DNA of 64,000 nucleotides, taken from contig CAWBNY010000002.1 of assembly GCA_963790325.1 (NCBI GenBank), positions 930,001 through 994,000 of the forward strand, written 5' to 3'. The DNA comes from JAXDMK01 sp963790325. Lineage in GTDB: Bacteria; Actinomycetota; Acidimicrobiia; Acidimicrobiales; AC-14. Below the pieces are notes generated by a model, which saw only the letters and a list, made by a program, of their open reading frames with translations, made no database searches and had not been told where the DNA came from. The translations under genes were made by a program, and so were the position numbers. Shown in pieces: positions 1-9,935 of this stretch (positions are counted from its first letter, which is position 1; every line of letters begins with the position of its first letter).

Positions 1-747
1 CACGCCCAGGAGGATCTCCTGGCGCAGCCGGTGCTCGGTGTCGCCCCCGTAGAGGCGGTCGGTGACACCCCGGCCGGGCTCGTCGTTGACGTCGACCGAC
101 GTGTCGAGCAGGTACAGGGGGATCCGGCCCACCTGGGCCCGCCAGATGCGGGCGTAGAGGGTGGTGCCGGCCAGGTCGACCTCCACCAGCCCCTGGTCGC
201 AGGGGGCCAGCGACATGGCGTGGGGGTCGAGGTCGACGTAGCGCTCCTCCTGCCACCCGTCCCCGTTGAGCTCCTGGCGGAAGTAGCCCTGGGCGTAGAA
301 AAGGCCCACCCCGACAAGGGGGACGCCGAGGGCGCTGGCCGCCTTCAGGTGGTCGCCGGCGAGGACGCCCAGGCCGCCGGAGTACTGGGGCAGGGCCTTG
401 GCGATGCCGAACTCGGGCGAGAAGTAGGCCACCGAGCGCAGGGCGCTGTCTCGGCCCTGGAACCACCGGTCGGCCTCGGTGTCTCGGCGCAACTCGCCGA
501 ACACCTCGCGGAGGAAGGAGAGGAACGTGCGGTCGGCGGCGAGGGCGTCGAGGCGGGCCTTACCCACCGAGCCCAGGAGGCGGACGGGGTCGTAGCCACT
601 GGCCTCCCACGCCTCCGAGTCCACCCACCGGAACAGGTCCTGGGTGCGCTCGTCCCACGACCAGCGCAGGTTCATGGCCAGGGTGTGGAGGGGAGCCAGC
701 GCGTCGGGCAGACGGGGCCGGACGGTGAAGCTGCGGTAGGCCTTCAT
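1..747 (-). CDS. glgP: alpha-glucan (glycogen/maltodextrin) phosphorylase, N-terminal part
   Basis: The visible 249 codons read MKAYRSFTVRPRLPDALAPL at the N-terminus, then an N-terminal DUF3417-type region with MNLRWSWDERTQDLF near residue 25. A phosphorylase-like stretch follows (VAYFSPEFGIAKALPQYSGG near residue 108, then GLGVLAGDHLKAAS). This is the arrangement of the Thermotoga/actinobacterial GlgP family, which releases glucose-1-phosphate from alpha-1,4-glucan in the cytoplasm. The gene runs off the left edge, so the PLP-binding C-terminal part is not seen. The ATG at 745-747 has no Shine-Dalgarno, but a TAGCGT box lies 7 bases upstream, suggesting a leaderless transcript. It lies near the glgE-treS-pep2-glgB operon, which makes the polymer it would degrade. 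Family assignment is firm. Confidence 0.9.
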   Translation of the reverse strand, partial: MKAYRSFTVRPRLPDALAPLHTLAMNLRWSWDERTQDLFRWVDSEAWEASGYDPVRLLGSVGKARLDALAADRTFLSFLREVFGELRRDTEADRWFQGRDSALRSVAYFSPEFGIAKALPQYSGGLGVLAGDHLKAASALGVPLVGVGLFYAQGYFRQELNGDGWQEERYVDLDPHAMSLAPCDQGLVEVDLAGTTLYARIWRAQVGRIPLYLLDTSVDVNDEPGRGVTDRLYGGDTEHRLRQEILLGV

Positions 748-754
748 GGGCCGG

Positions 755-760
755 ACGCTA
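755..760 (-). promoter_or_regulatory. -10 box of a probable leaderless promoter for glgP
   Basis: TAGCGT on the minus strand, 7 bases before the glgP ATG. No ribosome binding site lies between. Same geometry as the other transcription-unit heads in the window. Confidence 0.5.
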
Positions 761-979
761 TCGCGGGGGTCCTTGGCGTCGGCGCGTGAAAGGCCATGGC
801 ATACGATCGGGTGACGGCCTGCGTGCCGACCTGTTCAGAGTCGGGGGACCCTTTCCCACTCACGGCATGCCGGCAGGAGATGTCACCCGGGGGCGGGATC
901 CGCGTTTCCCGGACTCAGCTGGCGGCGAGATCTGACCCAGAGACGCCGGCGAGCGTCGCCGGCCGTCCGGCGTCCGCGG

Positions 980-1292
980 TCAGGGGCCGGACAAGGGCCG
1001 GATCATGTCGGTCGCCCTCCGGAGGGCGACCGCGTCCTGACCGTTCGTGCCGACCTGCTTCATCAGGTTGAAGAACTGGTTGACCGCGGCATCGCCGCCG
1101 AGGTGGGCGCGGAGCGGTGGAGCAGGGCTCCGACGTCGTGGCCGCCATGGGCACCCTGCCTTGGCCGGTCCCCGCAACGCCCCGATCGCCTTCGCCATCG
1201 CCGGCCGCCGACCGGGCCAAAACGCTGATCTGGGCCGGGACGTTCTGCAGCCACGAGCGCAGCGTGTCGCGTCGCTCGATCAGCTCCGACAC
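980..1292 (-). pseudogene. frameshifted remnant of an unidentified gene
   Basis: Gene-like translation jumps between frames. From a GTG at 1292 one frame reads SELIERRDTLRSWLQNVPAQ, then ISVLARS. A second frame starting at 1198 reads MAKAIGALRGPAKAG. A short middle piece in the third frame reads AHGGHDVGALLHRSAP. The second frame resumes with NQFFNLMKQVGTNGQDAVAL and ends RRATDMIRPLSGP with a stop at 980-982. Codons in these pieces have the G/C-ending bias of real genes here, while the out-of-frame stretches do not. I read this as a decayed gene of about 100 codons with at least two frame changes, or a region of poor sequence. I do not recognise the family. Confidence 0.4.
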
Positions 1293-1570
1293 CGGTGCAC
1301 CGGGGAGGGCCTTGTTCTTCTGTCATGGGACGCGCTCCCGGCGCGGAACCAGCAGGACGTCTGCGTTGAGCACACGCCTTCGACGCAGCAGCTTGAGGCA
1401 TGTCCAGGACCGGGCTGCGCCCGGGGGATGTCTCGCACGCGGCTACGACCATCGGCCATACTCGCCAGGCTGCTTCATCACCAGCACCCTCACTCGTGCA
1501 CTCGACCTGTCCGCCGCGGCGGACGGTCGGGTGCCTCGAGGGGTTCTCACCCACTACGGCCGATTCGCAT

Positions 1571-1589
1571 CCCGCCAAACGCAGGCGGG
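1571..1589 (-). terminator. weak hairpin downstream of the NlpC/P60 gene
   Basis: CCCGCC and GGCGGG arms (6 bp) around a 7-base loop, 36 bases past the stop of the minus-strand peptidase gene. There is no U-tract, so its termination role is only a guess. Confidence 0.25.
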
Positions 1590-1624
1590 TCTGGCGACAC
1601 CTGGGAGCCCGCTTGGGACGAGTG

Positions 1625-2737
1625 CTAGCCGGGCCGGCCAGCGCCGACCAGGTCGACGGAGCGCCAGGCCCGGATGCGTATCGGCGTGCCGGTCTGGGAC
1701 GCCTCGATCATCTGCCCGTCGCCGATGTACATCGCGTTGTGGTGGATGCCGTCGACCGAATCGCCGAAGAAGAGCAGGTCGCCGGGGATGACTTCGTCGA
1801 CGGGCACCCGGGTGCTCTCGTAGTACTGGAGGTCGGCGCCGTGGGACAGGCTCACGCCCGCCGCCGCCCACGCGTCCATCGTGAGCCCCGAGCAATCGAA
1901 GCCCTCCGGGCCTTCCCCGCCCCAGATGTAGGGCTTGCCCAGGTGCGTCATGGCCCGCTCGACGGCGATGGCCCCCAGCCCCGACGAGGGAAGGATGCGG
2001 GTGGCGGGCAGCTCCTCGGCTGCAAGCGGGGTGGGCGAAAGGATTCCAGACGGGCTGGCCGACGGCGGAACCACTACCGCGATGCGCCGCTGGGCCGCCT
2101 GCTCCGCCTCCCGGCGGGCCGCCTCCTCGGCTACCAGCCCGGAGAGGTCGCCCTCGACCTGGGACAGCAGGGCTCGCTGGGCCGCATCGGCGGCCCCCGC
2201 CTCCCGGCTGGCAGCTTCGGCGTCCTCGGAGGCAGCCCGGGCCGTCTTGCGCTCGGCGTCGAGCTCGGCCCGGCGCAGGCCCAGGTCCTGCTTGGCCAGC
2301 CGCAGCTCGCCGAGGATCGCCCGCTGGTCGGCGGCGGTGACCCGGAGGTACTGGTTGCGCACGACTGTCTCGCTGGGCTTGGCGCTGCGGGCCATCGTGC
2401 TCAGGATGGAGGTGCTGCCCCCGTGGACGTAGGCGGAGATGGCAGCGGTGGCCAGGCGGCGCTTCACCAGCTGCAGGCGTTCGTCGGAGCGGGCCACGTC
2501 GGCCTCGGTCTCGGCCATGTTCGCTTCGACCTCGGCCACCCTCATGCGGGCCTGGTTGTAGCGCTCGGCCAGGATGCTGAGCTCGATTCCCTGCGCCTCT
2601 AGCTTGTCCTGGAGCTGAGCGGCCTCAGCTCGCTTGTCGTCGATAGGCGCCGCCGTCGCCAAAGGCTGCCCCATCATGGGCAGCATCAGAACCGACCCGA
2701 CGAGTACGCCGAGCAGCCATCGGTGACGTGGGGTCAT
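1625..2737 (-). CDS. secreted NlpC/P60 peptidoglycan endopeptidase, RipA-like
   Basis: 370 residues. The ATG at 2737 is preferred over a longer open frame because it starts the signal peptide (MTPRHRWLLGVLVGSVLMLP, then an Ala-rich cleavage region). Residues about 35-220 are charged, Ala-rich coiled coil (KRAEAAQLQDKLEAQ and following). A linker leads to a C-terminal NlpC/P60 domain with the catalytic Cys in GFDCSGL (near residue 281) and the His in GIHHNAMYIGDG (near residue 331). This coiled-coil plus NlpC/P60 layout is that of mycobacterial RipA/RipC and related D,L-endopeptidases that cleave stem peptides during growth and division. A TAGGGT box lies about 38 bases upstream. The exact cell-division role is inferred. 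Confidence 0.85.
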   Translation of the reverse strand: MTPRHRWLLGVLVGSVLMLPMMGQPLATAAPIDDKRAEAAQLQDKLEAQGIELSILAERYNQARMRVAEVEANMAETEADVARSDERLQLVKRRLATAAISAYVHGGSTSILSTMARSAKPSETVVRNQYLRVTAADQRAILGELRLAKQDLGLRRAELDAERKTARAASEDAEAASREAGAADAAQRALLSQVEGDLSGLVAEEAARREAEQAAQRRIAVVVPPSASPSGILSPTPLAAEELPATRILPSSGLGAIAVERAMTHLGKPYIWGGEGPEGFDCSGLTMDAWAAAGVSLSHGADLQYYESTRVPVDEVIPGDLLFFGDSVDGIHHNAMYIGDGQMIEASQTGTPIRIRAWRSVDLVGAGRPG

Positions 2738-2775
2738 GAGCCTCACTTGCGCCAAGGGGACCCTCGGTAGGCGGA

Positions 2776-2781
2776 ACCCTA
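2776..2781 (-). promoter_or_regulatory. candidate -10 box for the NlpC/P60 gene
   Basis: TAGGGT on the minus strand. A start about 7 bases downstream would give a 5' leader of about 30 bases ahead of the ATG at 2737. Confidence 0.35.
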
Positions 2782-3103
2782 ATCCGGCTCCGTCGGGGGC
2801 GGCAATCATCCGCGGGGAATGAGACCCAACTGTTGTGCTTTCGGCTGTCCTCGCCCTGGTCCAGCGTGCTCACCGATTTCGTCGCCGACCGGTTCCACCC
2901 CCGCGACCGGGGCCATCGCGTCTGATCCCGGCCCGGTTCGCGCCTCCGCAGGAGGAGGGGGTCACTGAGGAGCGAGGCCCAGGGGGGCGAGCTCATCCGA
3001 GAACGCATCAGCCCAGCAGCATGGCCGGACTCGGAGCGATCGCGCCGGGGCGTCACCCGTTTGAGCTACCGACCATCGGCTTGTGTGCCTGGGTGCCGTT
3101 GGC
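2782..3103. other. non-coding interval
   Basis: 322 bases between the cupredoxin stop and the NlpC/P60 promoter. I see no gene. I looked for a c-di-AMP (ydaO-type) riboswitch, which often precedes such peptidases in actinobacteria, and did not find its conserved core in order. Confidence 0.5.
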
Positions 3104-3553
3104 TCAGGAGACAACTACGGCGATCTTCATGCCACCGGCGTAGTGGCCCGGTTCGTGGCAACCGATCTCGATCTCGCCCGCCTCGTCAAAGGTGTGGGTG
3201 AGCGTGCCGGCTTTACCCGGCTCGACGGTGATCGCGCCAGCGCCGCCGTTTCCGCCGTGGGCATCATGGCCGCCTCCGCTGCCGCGCATGTCGGCCTCGT
3301 GCTCCGCTTGGGCCTCGGCGTCGCCCACGTAGGCGTCGTGGACGACGGTGCCGGCATTGCGGAGGACGAACTTGACCTCTTCGCCCCGGGCCACGGTGAG
3401 GGTGGCCGGCTCGAAGCGGTTGTCGGCCATCGTCACCTCGACGGTCCGGGCGTCACCGGTCACGCTGGTGGAGCTCCCGTCGGAGCCGCCGCAGGCCACA
3501 GTGACCAGGACGACTCCGACGAGCAGGCTACGCAGCGGAAGGGAGAGCTTCAT
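3104..3553 (-). CDS. cupredoxin (plastocyanin-like) lipoprotein
   Basis: 149 residues from the ATG at 3553 (MKLSLPLRSLLVGVVLVTVA), followed by Cys21 in a lipobox and a Ser/Thr-rich tether. The rest is one small beta domain with type-1 copper ligands: His in GTVVHDAYVG, then Cys, His and Met in the C-terminal GCHEPGHYAGGM. A His/Asp/Gly-rich insert (MRGSGGGHDAHGGNGGAG) lies between the ligands and could bind extra metal. It would sit on the outer face of the membrane, holding or oxidising copper. The start overlaps the 3' end of the CopB gene by 26 bases, so translation is probably coupled and the two are co-expressed under CsoR. Confidence 0.85.
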   Translation of the reverse strand: MKLSLPLRSLLVGVVLVTVACGGSDGSSTSVTGDARTVEVTMADNRFEPATLTVARGEEVKFVLRNAGTVVHDAYVGDAEAQAEHEADMRGSGGGHDAHGGNGGAGAITVEPGKAGTLTHTFDEAGEIEIGCHEPGHYAGGMKIAVVVS

Positions 3554-5663
3554 CGTGCTCCTCGGGGTTGTCAGTGGCGGGGGCCGGGGGCCGGAGTTGA
3601 ACCCGGCGCAGCAGCTGGGCATTGAGGGCGACGACGATGGTCGACAGGCTCATGAGCACGGCGCCGACCGCCGGCGACAGGCTGACGCCGGCCCAGGACA
3701 GGGCGCCGGCGGCCAGCGGGATGGCGGCCAAGTTGTAGCCGGCGGCCCAGGCCAGGTTCTGGATCATCTTGCGGTAGCTGGCCCGTGACAGCCGGATCAC
3801 CGACACCACGCCCCGAGGGTCGCTGGAGGCGAGGATGACGCCGGCCGACTCCATGGCCACATCGGTGCCGGCGCCGATGGCGATGGCGACGTCGGCCCGG
3901 GCCAGGGCGGGGGCGTCGTTGACTCCGTCTCCCACCATGGCGACGGACAGGCCTCGGGCCTGCAGCTCGGCCACCTTGGCGTCCTTCTCCTCGGGCAGCA
4001 CCTCGGACATGACCTCGTCGACGCCCAGGTCGGCTCCGACCGCCTCTGCCACCTGGCGGGCGTCGCCGGTGATCATCACGACCCGGCGGCCCATGCGGTG
4101 CAGCTGGGCGACGGCCTCGGCCGCCTCGGGCCGTATCTGGTCCTCCAGGGCCAAAGCACCGATGATCTCCTGTCCCCGCACCAGATGAAGGACCGCGGCG
4201 CCGCGGCCCCGCCAGGAATCGGCGGCCTGGGCCAGGGCGGGCGGCTCGGTCAGCCCACGCTCCCGGAGCATGGCCGGACCACCGACTGCGTAGCGCTGAC
4301 CGGCGATGGTCGCCTCCACCCCCCGGCCGGTGATCGAGCGGGACTCGCTCGCCTGGGGCAGCTGCCCCAGCTCCCGGGCGGCGGACACGATCGCCCGGGC
4401 CAGCGGGTGCTCGCTGTCGGATTCCACTGCGCCGGCCAGGCGGAGGACCTCGTCCTCGGCCAACCCCACACCGGCCACCCCGGTCACCGCGTGCTCGCCC
4501 TTGGTCAGGGTGCCGGTCTTGTCGAACAGCACGGCGTCGACGGTGCGCATGCGCTCCAGGGCCAGGCGGTCCTTGATGAGGATGCCGGACCGGGCGGCGA
4601 TGGCGGTCGATAGCGACACCACCAGGGGGATGGCTAGGCCGAGGGCGTGGGGGCAGGCGATGACCAGCACCGTCACGGTCCGCACCACGGCGTCGTCGGG
4701 CGACCTGGCCAGCCACCACGCGGCGAAGGTGACCACGGCGGAGCCGGCGGCGACGTAGAACAGCAGGGCGGCGAAGCGATCGGCCAGGGCCTGGGCCCGG
4801 CTCTGCGACGCTTGGGCCTCGGCCACCAGGCGCTGGATGCCGGCCAGGGCGGTGTCGTCGCCCACCGCCTCCACCCGCACCCGGATACCGGAGTCGGTCA
4901 CCACTGTGCCCGCGACCACCTTGGACCCAGGACCCTTGGCCACCGGCCGGGACTCGCCCGTCACCATCGACTCGTCCAGATCGGCCTCGCCCGCGACGAT
5001 CACGCCGTCGGCCGGGACACGACCTCCGGCCCGCACCAGCACGACGTCGCACCGCTCGAGCTCGCCGATGGGCACCAACTCGACCTCGCCGTCGGGGCCC
5101 ACCCTCTCGGCGTCGTCGGGCAGCAGCTCGGCCAGGGCGGCCAGGGCCGACCGGGCCTGGCCCAGCGCCCTCATCTCCAGCCAGTGGCCCAGGAGCATGA
5201 TGGAGATCAGTAGCCCCAGCTCCCACCAGAACTCGAGGTCGAACCACCCCAGGCTGGTGGCCATCGACGCCCCGTAGGCCACGGTGATGGCCATGGCGAT
5301 GAGCAGCATCATCCCCGGCTGGCGGGTGCGCAGCTCCGACCAACCGCCGGCAAGGAAGGGCCAGCCCCCCCAGAGGAAGATCACGGTGCCGAGGACGGGG
5401 CCGACCCAGCTCATGGCGGGGAAGTCGAGCTGGTAGCCGAACCAGTCCATGACCATGTGGCTGGTTGCCACCAGCGGGATGGTCAGCAGCAGGCTCCACC
5501 AGAAGCGCCGCCGGAACATCCCGACGTGACCGCTATGGCCGCCATGCGCGCCGTGGTCATGCCCGGCGGGCGGCTGGCCGTGCCCGCCCTTGGGCTCGAC
5601 TGCGCCCTCGGGCGCGAGATGGTCGCCGTGGACCGGCGATGCTGCGGTATGGGTCGGATGCAT
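3528..5663 (-). CDS. copB: copper-exporting P1B-type ATPase, CopB (CPH) subgroup
   Basis: 711 residues. The N-terminus has no CxxC metal domain and instead a His-rich tail (GGHGQPPAGHDHGAHGGHSG within the first 48 residues). Eight membrane segments are expected. Actuator TGES lies near residue 235, the transmembrane CPH motif (VIACPHALGLA) near 335, the phosphorylation motif DKTGTLTKG near 381, and hinge MVGDGVNDAPAL later. The last segments carry YNLAAIPLAAG and MSLSTIVVALNAQ. CPH plus a His-rich tail is the P1B-3 (CopB) signature, linked in the literature to Cu(II)/Cu(I)/Ag efflux. It starts 8 bases after the csoR stop and overlaps the cupredoxin gene downstream, so the three genes form one copper-response operon. 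Confidence 0.9.
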   Translation of the reverse strand: MHPTHTAASPVHGDHLAPEGAVEPKGGHGQPPAGHDHGAHGGHSGHVGMFRRRFWWSLLLTIPLVATSHMVMDWFGYQLDFPAMSWVGPVLGTVIFLWGGWPFLAGGWSELRTRQPGMMLLIAMAITVAYGASMATSLGWFDLEFWWELGLLISIMLLGHWLEMRALGQARSALAALAELLPDDAERVGPDGEVELVPIGELERCDVVLVRAGGRVPADGVIVAGEADLDESMVTGESRPVAKGPGSKVVAGTVVTDSGIRVRVEAVGDDTALAGIQRLVAEAQASQSRAQALADRFAALLFYVAAGSAVVTFAAWWLARSPDDAVVRTVTVLVIACPHALGLAIPLVVSLSTAIAARSGILIKDRLALERMRTVDAVLFDKTGTLTKGEHAVTGVAGVGLAEDEVLRLAGAVESDSEHPLARAIVSAARELGQLPQASESRSITGRGVEATIAGQRYAVGGPAMLRERGLTEPPALAQAADSWRGRGAAVLHLVRGQEIIGALALEDQIRPEAAEAVAQLHRMGRRVVMITGDARQVAEAVGADLGVDEVMSEVLPEEKDAKVAELQARGLSVAMVGDGVNDAPALARADVAIAIGAGTDVAMESAGVILASSDPRGVVSVIRLSRASYRKMIQNLAWAAGYNLAAIPLAAGALSWAGVSLSPAVGAVLMSLSTIVVALNAQLLRRVQLRPPAPATDNPEEHDEALPSAA

Positions 5664-5671
5664 CGGTCCTC

Positions 5672-5953
5672 CTAGCTGCGGATGAGCCGGGCCACGGCGG
5701 CGGTGGCTTCGGTCAGTTTCTTGTCGGCCTCCGGTCCCCCGGCGGAGACGGCATCGGCCACGCAGTGCCGGAGGTGGTCGTCGAGCAGGCCCATGGCCAC
5801 GCTCTGCAGGGCTTTGGTGGCGGCTGAAATCTGGGTGAGGACATCGATGCAGTAGCGGCCGTCCTCCACCATCTGCTGCAGCCCCCGGACCTGGCCCTCA
5901 ACCCTGCGCAACCGCTTCAGCAGGTCGTCCTTGTCCATGTCGTATCCGGGCAT
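5672..5953 (-). CDS. csoR: CsoR family copper-sensing repressor
   Basis: 93 residues of the DUF156 four-helix family: LLKRLRRVEGQVRGLQQMVE, then Cys in RYCIDVLTQ, and His plus Cys in DDHLRHCVADA. These give the Cys-His-Cys Cu(I) ligand set of CsoR. Copper binding releases the repressor from DNA. It is the first gene of the copper operon and probably represses itself, because a 7-7 palindrome lies just upstream of its start. ATG 5953 is favoured because a TATCGT box lies 6 bases upstream; MDKDD at 5938 is an alternative start. Confidence 0.9.
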   Translation of the reverse strand: MPGYDMDKDDLLKRLRRVEGQVRGLQQMVEDGRYCIDVLTQISAATKALQSVAMGLLDDHLRHCVADAVSAGGPEADKKLTEATAAVARLIRS

Positions 5954-5959
5954 GAACCT

Positions 5960-5980
5960 ACGATACCCCCGTAGGGTATC
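5960..5980 (-). promoter_or_regulatory. CsoR operator overlapping the -10 box of the copper operon
   Basis: Perfect inverted repeat GATACCC-N5-GGGTATC at 5962-5980, matching the G-tract palindromes known for CsoR. The minus-strand -10-like TATCGT at 5960-5965 overlaps its proximal arm and lies 6 bases before the csoR ATG. A bound repressor would cover the promoter. Confidence 0.7.
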
Positions 5981-6179
5981 CAGAGCAAGACCTGTCCGGT
6001 GCTCCTGCTCCCGCGCCGACGGCGATCACTCGGCGTGCTACCGGACCGGGCCGACCGGGCCAACCGGCCGACCGGGCCGACCGGCAGAAGCTCTCAGCCG
6101 AGGCGGAGCGGCCACGGGAGCAGGCGCTCGGTGCAGCCCTGCGGGATTCGGATCTGGACCGAAGTGGTACACCTGTGGA

Positions 6180-8122
<1,943 letters not shown>

Positions 8123-8126
<4 letters not shown>

Positions 8127-8176
8127 GCTCAGCGGAGCGGCGGACGACCGGCGGCAACCCCGAAGTCGCTGCGTGA
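8123..8176 (+). CDS. 17-codon open frame bridging glgE and treS
   Basis: The frame opens with a GTG overlapping the glgE stop (GTGA at 8123-8126) and stays open for 17 codons (VSSAERRTTGGNPEVAA). It closes with a TGA overlapping the treS GTG start (GTGA at 8173-8176). The whole spacer is therefore translatable without a gap. Nothing shows that the peptide has a function. If used, it would pass ribosomes from glgE to treS by termination-reinitiation. Confidence 0.35.
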
Positions 8177-9810
8177 CCACCTCTGGCGACGACCGTTGGT
8201 ACCAGAAGGCGGTCTTCTACGAGGTCCTCACCCGGGGGTTCTACGACGCCAACGGCGACGGCACCGGCGATCTCAAGGGCCTCACCCAGAAGCTCGACTA
8301 CCTCTCCTGGTTGGGCGTCGACGTCCTCTGGCTGCTCCCCTTCTACCAGTCGCCCCTGCGCGACGGCGGCTACGACATCTCCGACTTCTTCTCCGTCCTG
8401 CCCGAGTACGGGGTCCTGGCCGACCTGGTGGAGCTGGTCGAGGAGGCCCACGGCCGGGGGATGCGGGTCATCGCCGACCTGGTCATCAACCACACCAGCG
8501 ACCAGCACCCGTGGTTCCAGGAGTCGCGCCACGACCGAACGAACCCCAAGGCCGACTGGTACGTGTGGCACGACGACGACCAGGGCTTCTCCGACGCCCG
8601 CATCATCTTCGTCGACACCGAGCGGTCCAACTGGGCGTGGGACCCCCAGCGCCAGCAGTACTTCTGGCACCGCTTCTTCAGCCACCAGCCCGACCTCAAC
8701 TACGACAACCCCGAGGTCCAGCAGGCCATCCTCGACGTGGTCCGGTTCTGGCTCGACCTCGGCCTCGACGGGTTCCGCCTCGACGCCGTCCCCTACCTCT
8801 ACGAGCGGGAGGGCACCAACGGCGAGAACCTGCCCGAGACCCACGACTACCTCAAGCGGCTGCGCAAGGAGGTGGAGGCCACCCACCCCAACACCGTCCT
8901 GCTGGCCGAGGCCAACCAGTGGCCGAGCGACGTGGTCGACTACTTCGGCGCGGGCGACGAGTGCCACATGGCCTTCCACTTCCCGCTCATGCCCCGGATG
9001 TTCATGGCCGTGCGCCGGGAGCAGCGGTACCCGATCACCGAGATCCTGGCCCAGACGCCCGACATCCCCGACGGGGCCCAGTGGGGCATCTTCCTGCGCA
9101 ACCACGACGAGCTGACCCTCGAGATGGTCACCGACGAGGAGCGGGACTACATGTACGCGGAGTACGCCAAGGACCCCCGGATGAAGCGCAACATCGGCAT
9201 CGGCCGCCGCTTCGCGACCCTGGTCGACAACGACCGGCGGGTGTCGGAGCTGCTCCACGGGCTGCTGTTCAGCCTCCCCGGGAGCCCCGTCCTCTACTAC
9301 GGCGACGAGATCGGGATGGGCGACAACATCTATCTCGGGGACCGGGACGGGGTACGTACCCCGATGCAATGGACGCCCGACCGCAACGCCGGCTTCTCCA
9401 AGGCCGATTTCGCCCAGCTCTACCTTCCCCCGCTGATGGACCCGGTGTACGGGTACCAGGCGGTGAACGTGGAGGCGGGGATGCGCGACCCGGGGTCGTT
9501 CCTCCACTGGCTGCAGCGGACGCTGCGGGTGCGCAAGCAGAACAGCGACGTGTTCGGGGTGGGCGAGTTCGAGGTCCTGTCGGCGGAGAACCCGTCGGTG
9601 CTGGCGTTCATCCGCCGCCTGGACGACGCCGTGATCCTGTGCGTGAACAACCTGAGCCGCTTCGCCCAGCCGGTGGAGCTGCAACTGGCCCGGTTCGCGG
9701 GCACGACGCCGGTGGAGCTGTTCGGACGGGTCCCGTTCCCCAAGATCGGCGAGCTGCCCTACCTGTTGACCCTCGGGGGGCACGGCTTCTACTGGTTCCA
9801 ACTGTCATGA
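8173..9810 (+). CDS. treS: maltose alpha-D-glucosyltransferase / trehalose synthase
   Basis: 545 residues from the GTG at 8173. Start MTTSGDDRWYQKAVFYEV followed by RGFYDANGDGTGDLKGL is diagnostic of TreS. Catalytic GH13 residues are the Asp in DGFRLDAVPYL (near residue 203), Glu in LLAEANQWPSD (near 245) and Asp in FLRNHDELTLEM (near 311). The length is close to the single-domain TreS enzymes, with no fused maltokinase. TreS interconverts trehalose and maltose; here it would supply maltose to Pep2 and then GlgE. There is no clear Shine-Dalgarno, and the start is joined to the upstream mini-ORF by GTGA. Confidence 0.92.
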   Translation: MTTSGDDRWYQKAVFYEVLTRGFYDANGDGTGDLKGLTQKLDYLSWLGVDVLWLLPFYQSPLRDGGYDISDFFSVLPEYGVLADLVELVEEAHGRGMRVIADLVINHTSDQHPWFQESRHDRTNPKADWYVWHDDDQGFSDARIIFVDTERSNWAWDPQRQQYFWHRFFSHQPDLNYDNPEVQQAILDVVRFWLDLGLDGFRLDAVPYLYEREGTNGENLPETHDYLKRLRKEVEATHPNTVLLAEANQWPSDVVDYFGAGDECHMAFHFPLMPRMFMAVRREQRYPITEILAQTPDIPDGAQWGIFLRNHDELTLEMVTDEERDYMYAEYAKDPRMKRNIGIGRRFATLVDNDRRVSELLHGLLFSLPGSPVLYYGDEIGMGDNIYLGDRDGVRTPMQWTPDRNAGFSKADFAQLYLPPLMDPVYGYQAVNVEAGMRDPGSFLHWLQRTLRVRKQNSDVFGVGEFEVLSAENPSVLAFIRRLDDAVILCVNNLSRFAQPVELQLARFAGTTPVELFGRVPFPKIGELPYLLTLGGHGFYWFQLS

Positions 9811-9935
9811 GATTCGCCTTCGCAACCGGAAGTTGCTCGGCCCGTCGGGAGGCCGGGTCCGCCGGCCACCGGGCGCCAGCCGATGGGGGCCGCCTCCGGC
9901 GCGCTCCCGGCCGGCGCCGGGAGGTACTGACGTGA
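9807..9935 (+). CDS. 42-codon open frame bridging treS and pep2
   Basis: An ATG overlapping the treS stop (ATGA at 9807-9810) opens a frame that runs 42 codons and stops with a TGA overlapping the pep2 GTG (GTGA at 9932-9935). The peptide starts MRFAFATGSCSARREAG and is Arg/Ala/Gly-rich with no recognised domain. The spacer also contains TTCGCCTTCGCA (9813-9824), repeated at 46355-46366. A Shine-Dalgarno-like GGGAGGT near 9919-9925 sits inside the frame and would serve pep2. A translated relay and plain open spacer are both possible. Confidence 0.35.
   Translation: MRFAFATGSCSARREAGSAGHRAPADGGRLRRAPGRRREVLT

Larger units (their letters stand above)
761..1624. other. long low-coding interval around the remnant
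   Basis: About 860 bases between glgP and the NlpC/P60 gene. Apart from the frameshifted remnant at 980-1292 and a small hairpin at 1571-1589, I see no credible gene. The long open frames here are antisense or off-frame and lack family resemblance. Confidence 0.5.

Noticed and set aside
2738..3103. c-di-AMP (ydaO-type) riboswitch upstream of the NlpC/P60 gene
   Set aside because: Expected in this gene context, but the conserved blocks do not occur in the right order or strand, and the likely promoter lies only 38 bases from the gene.
5931..6179. N-terminal extension of glgE
   Set aside because: The longer frame overlaps csoR and its operator and has no similarity to GlgE. VTGRIVIVD at 6180 matches the family start.
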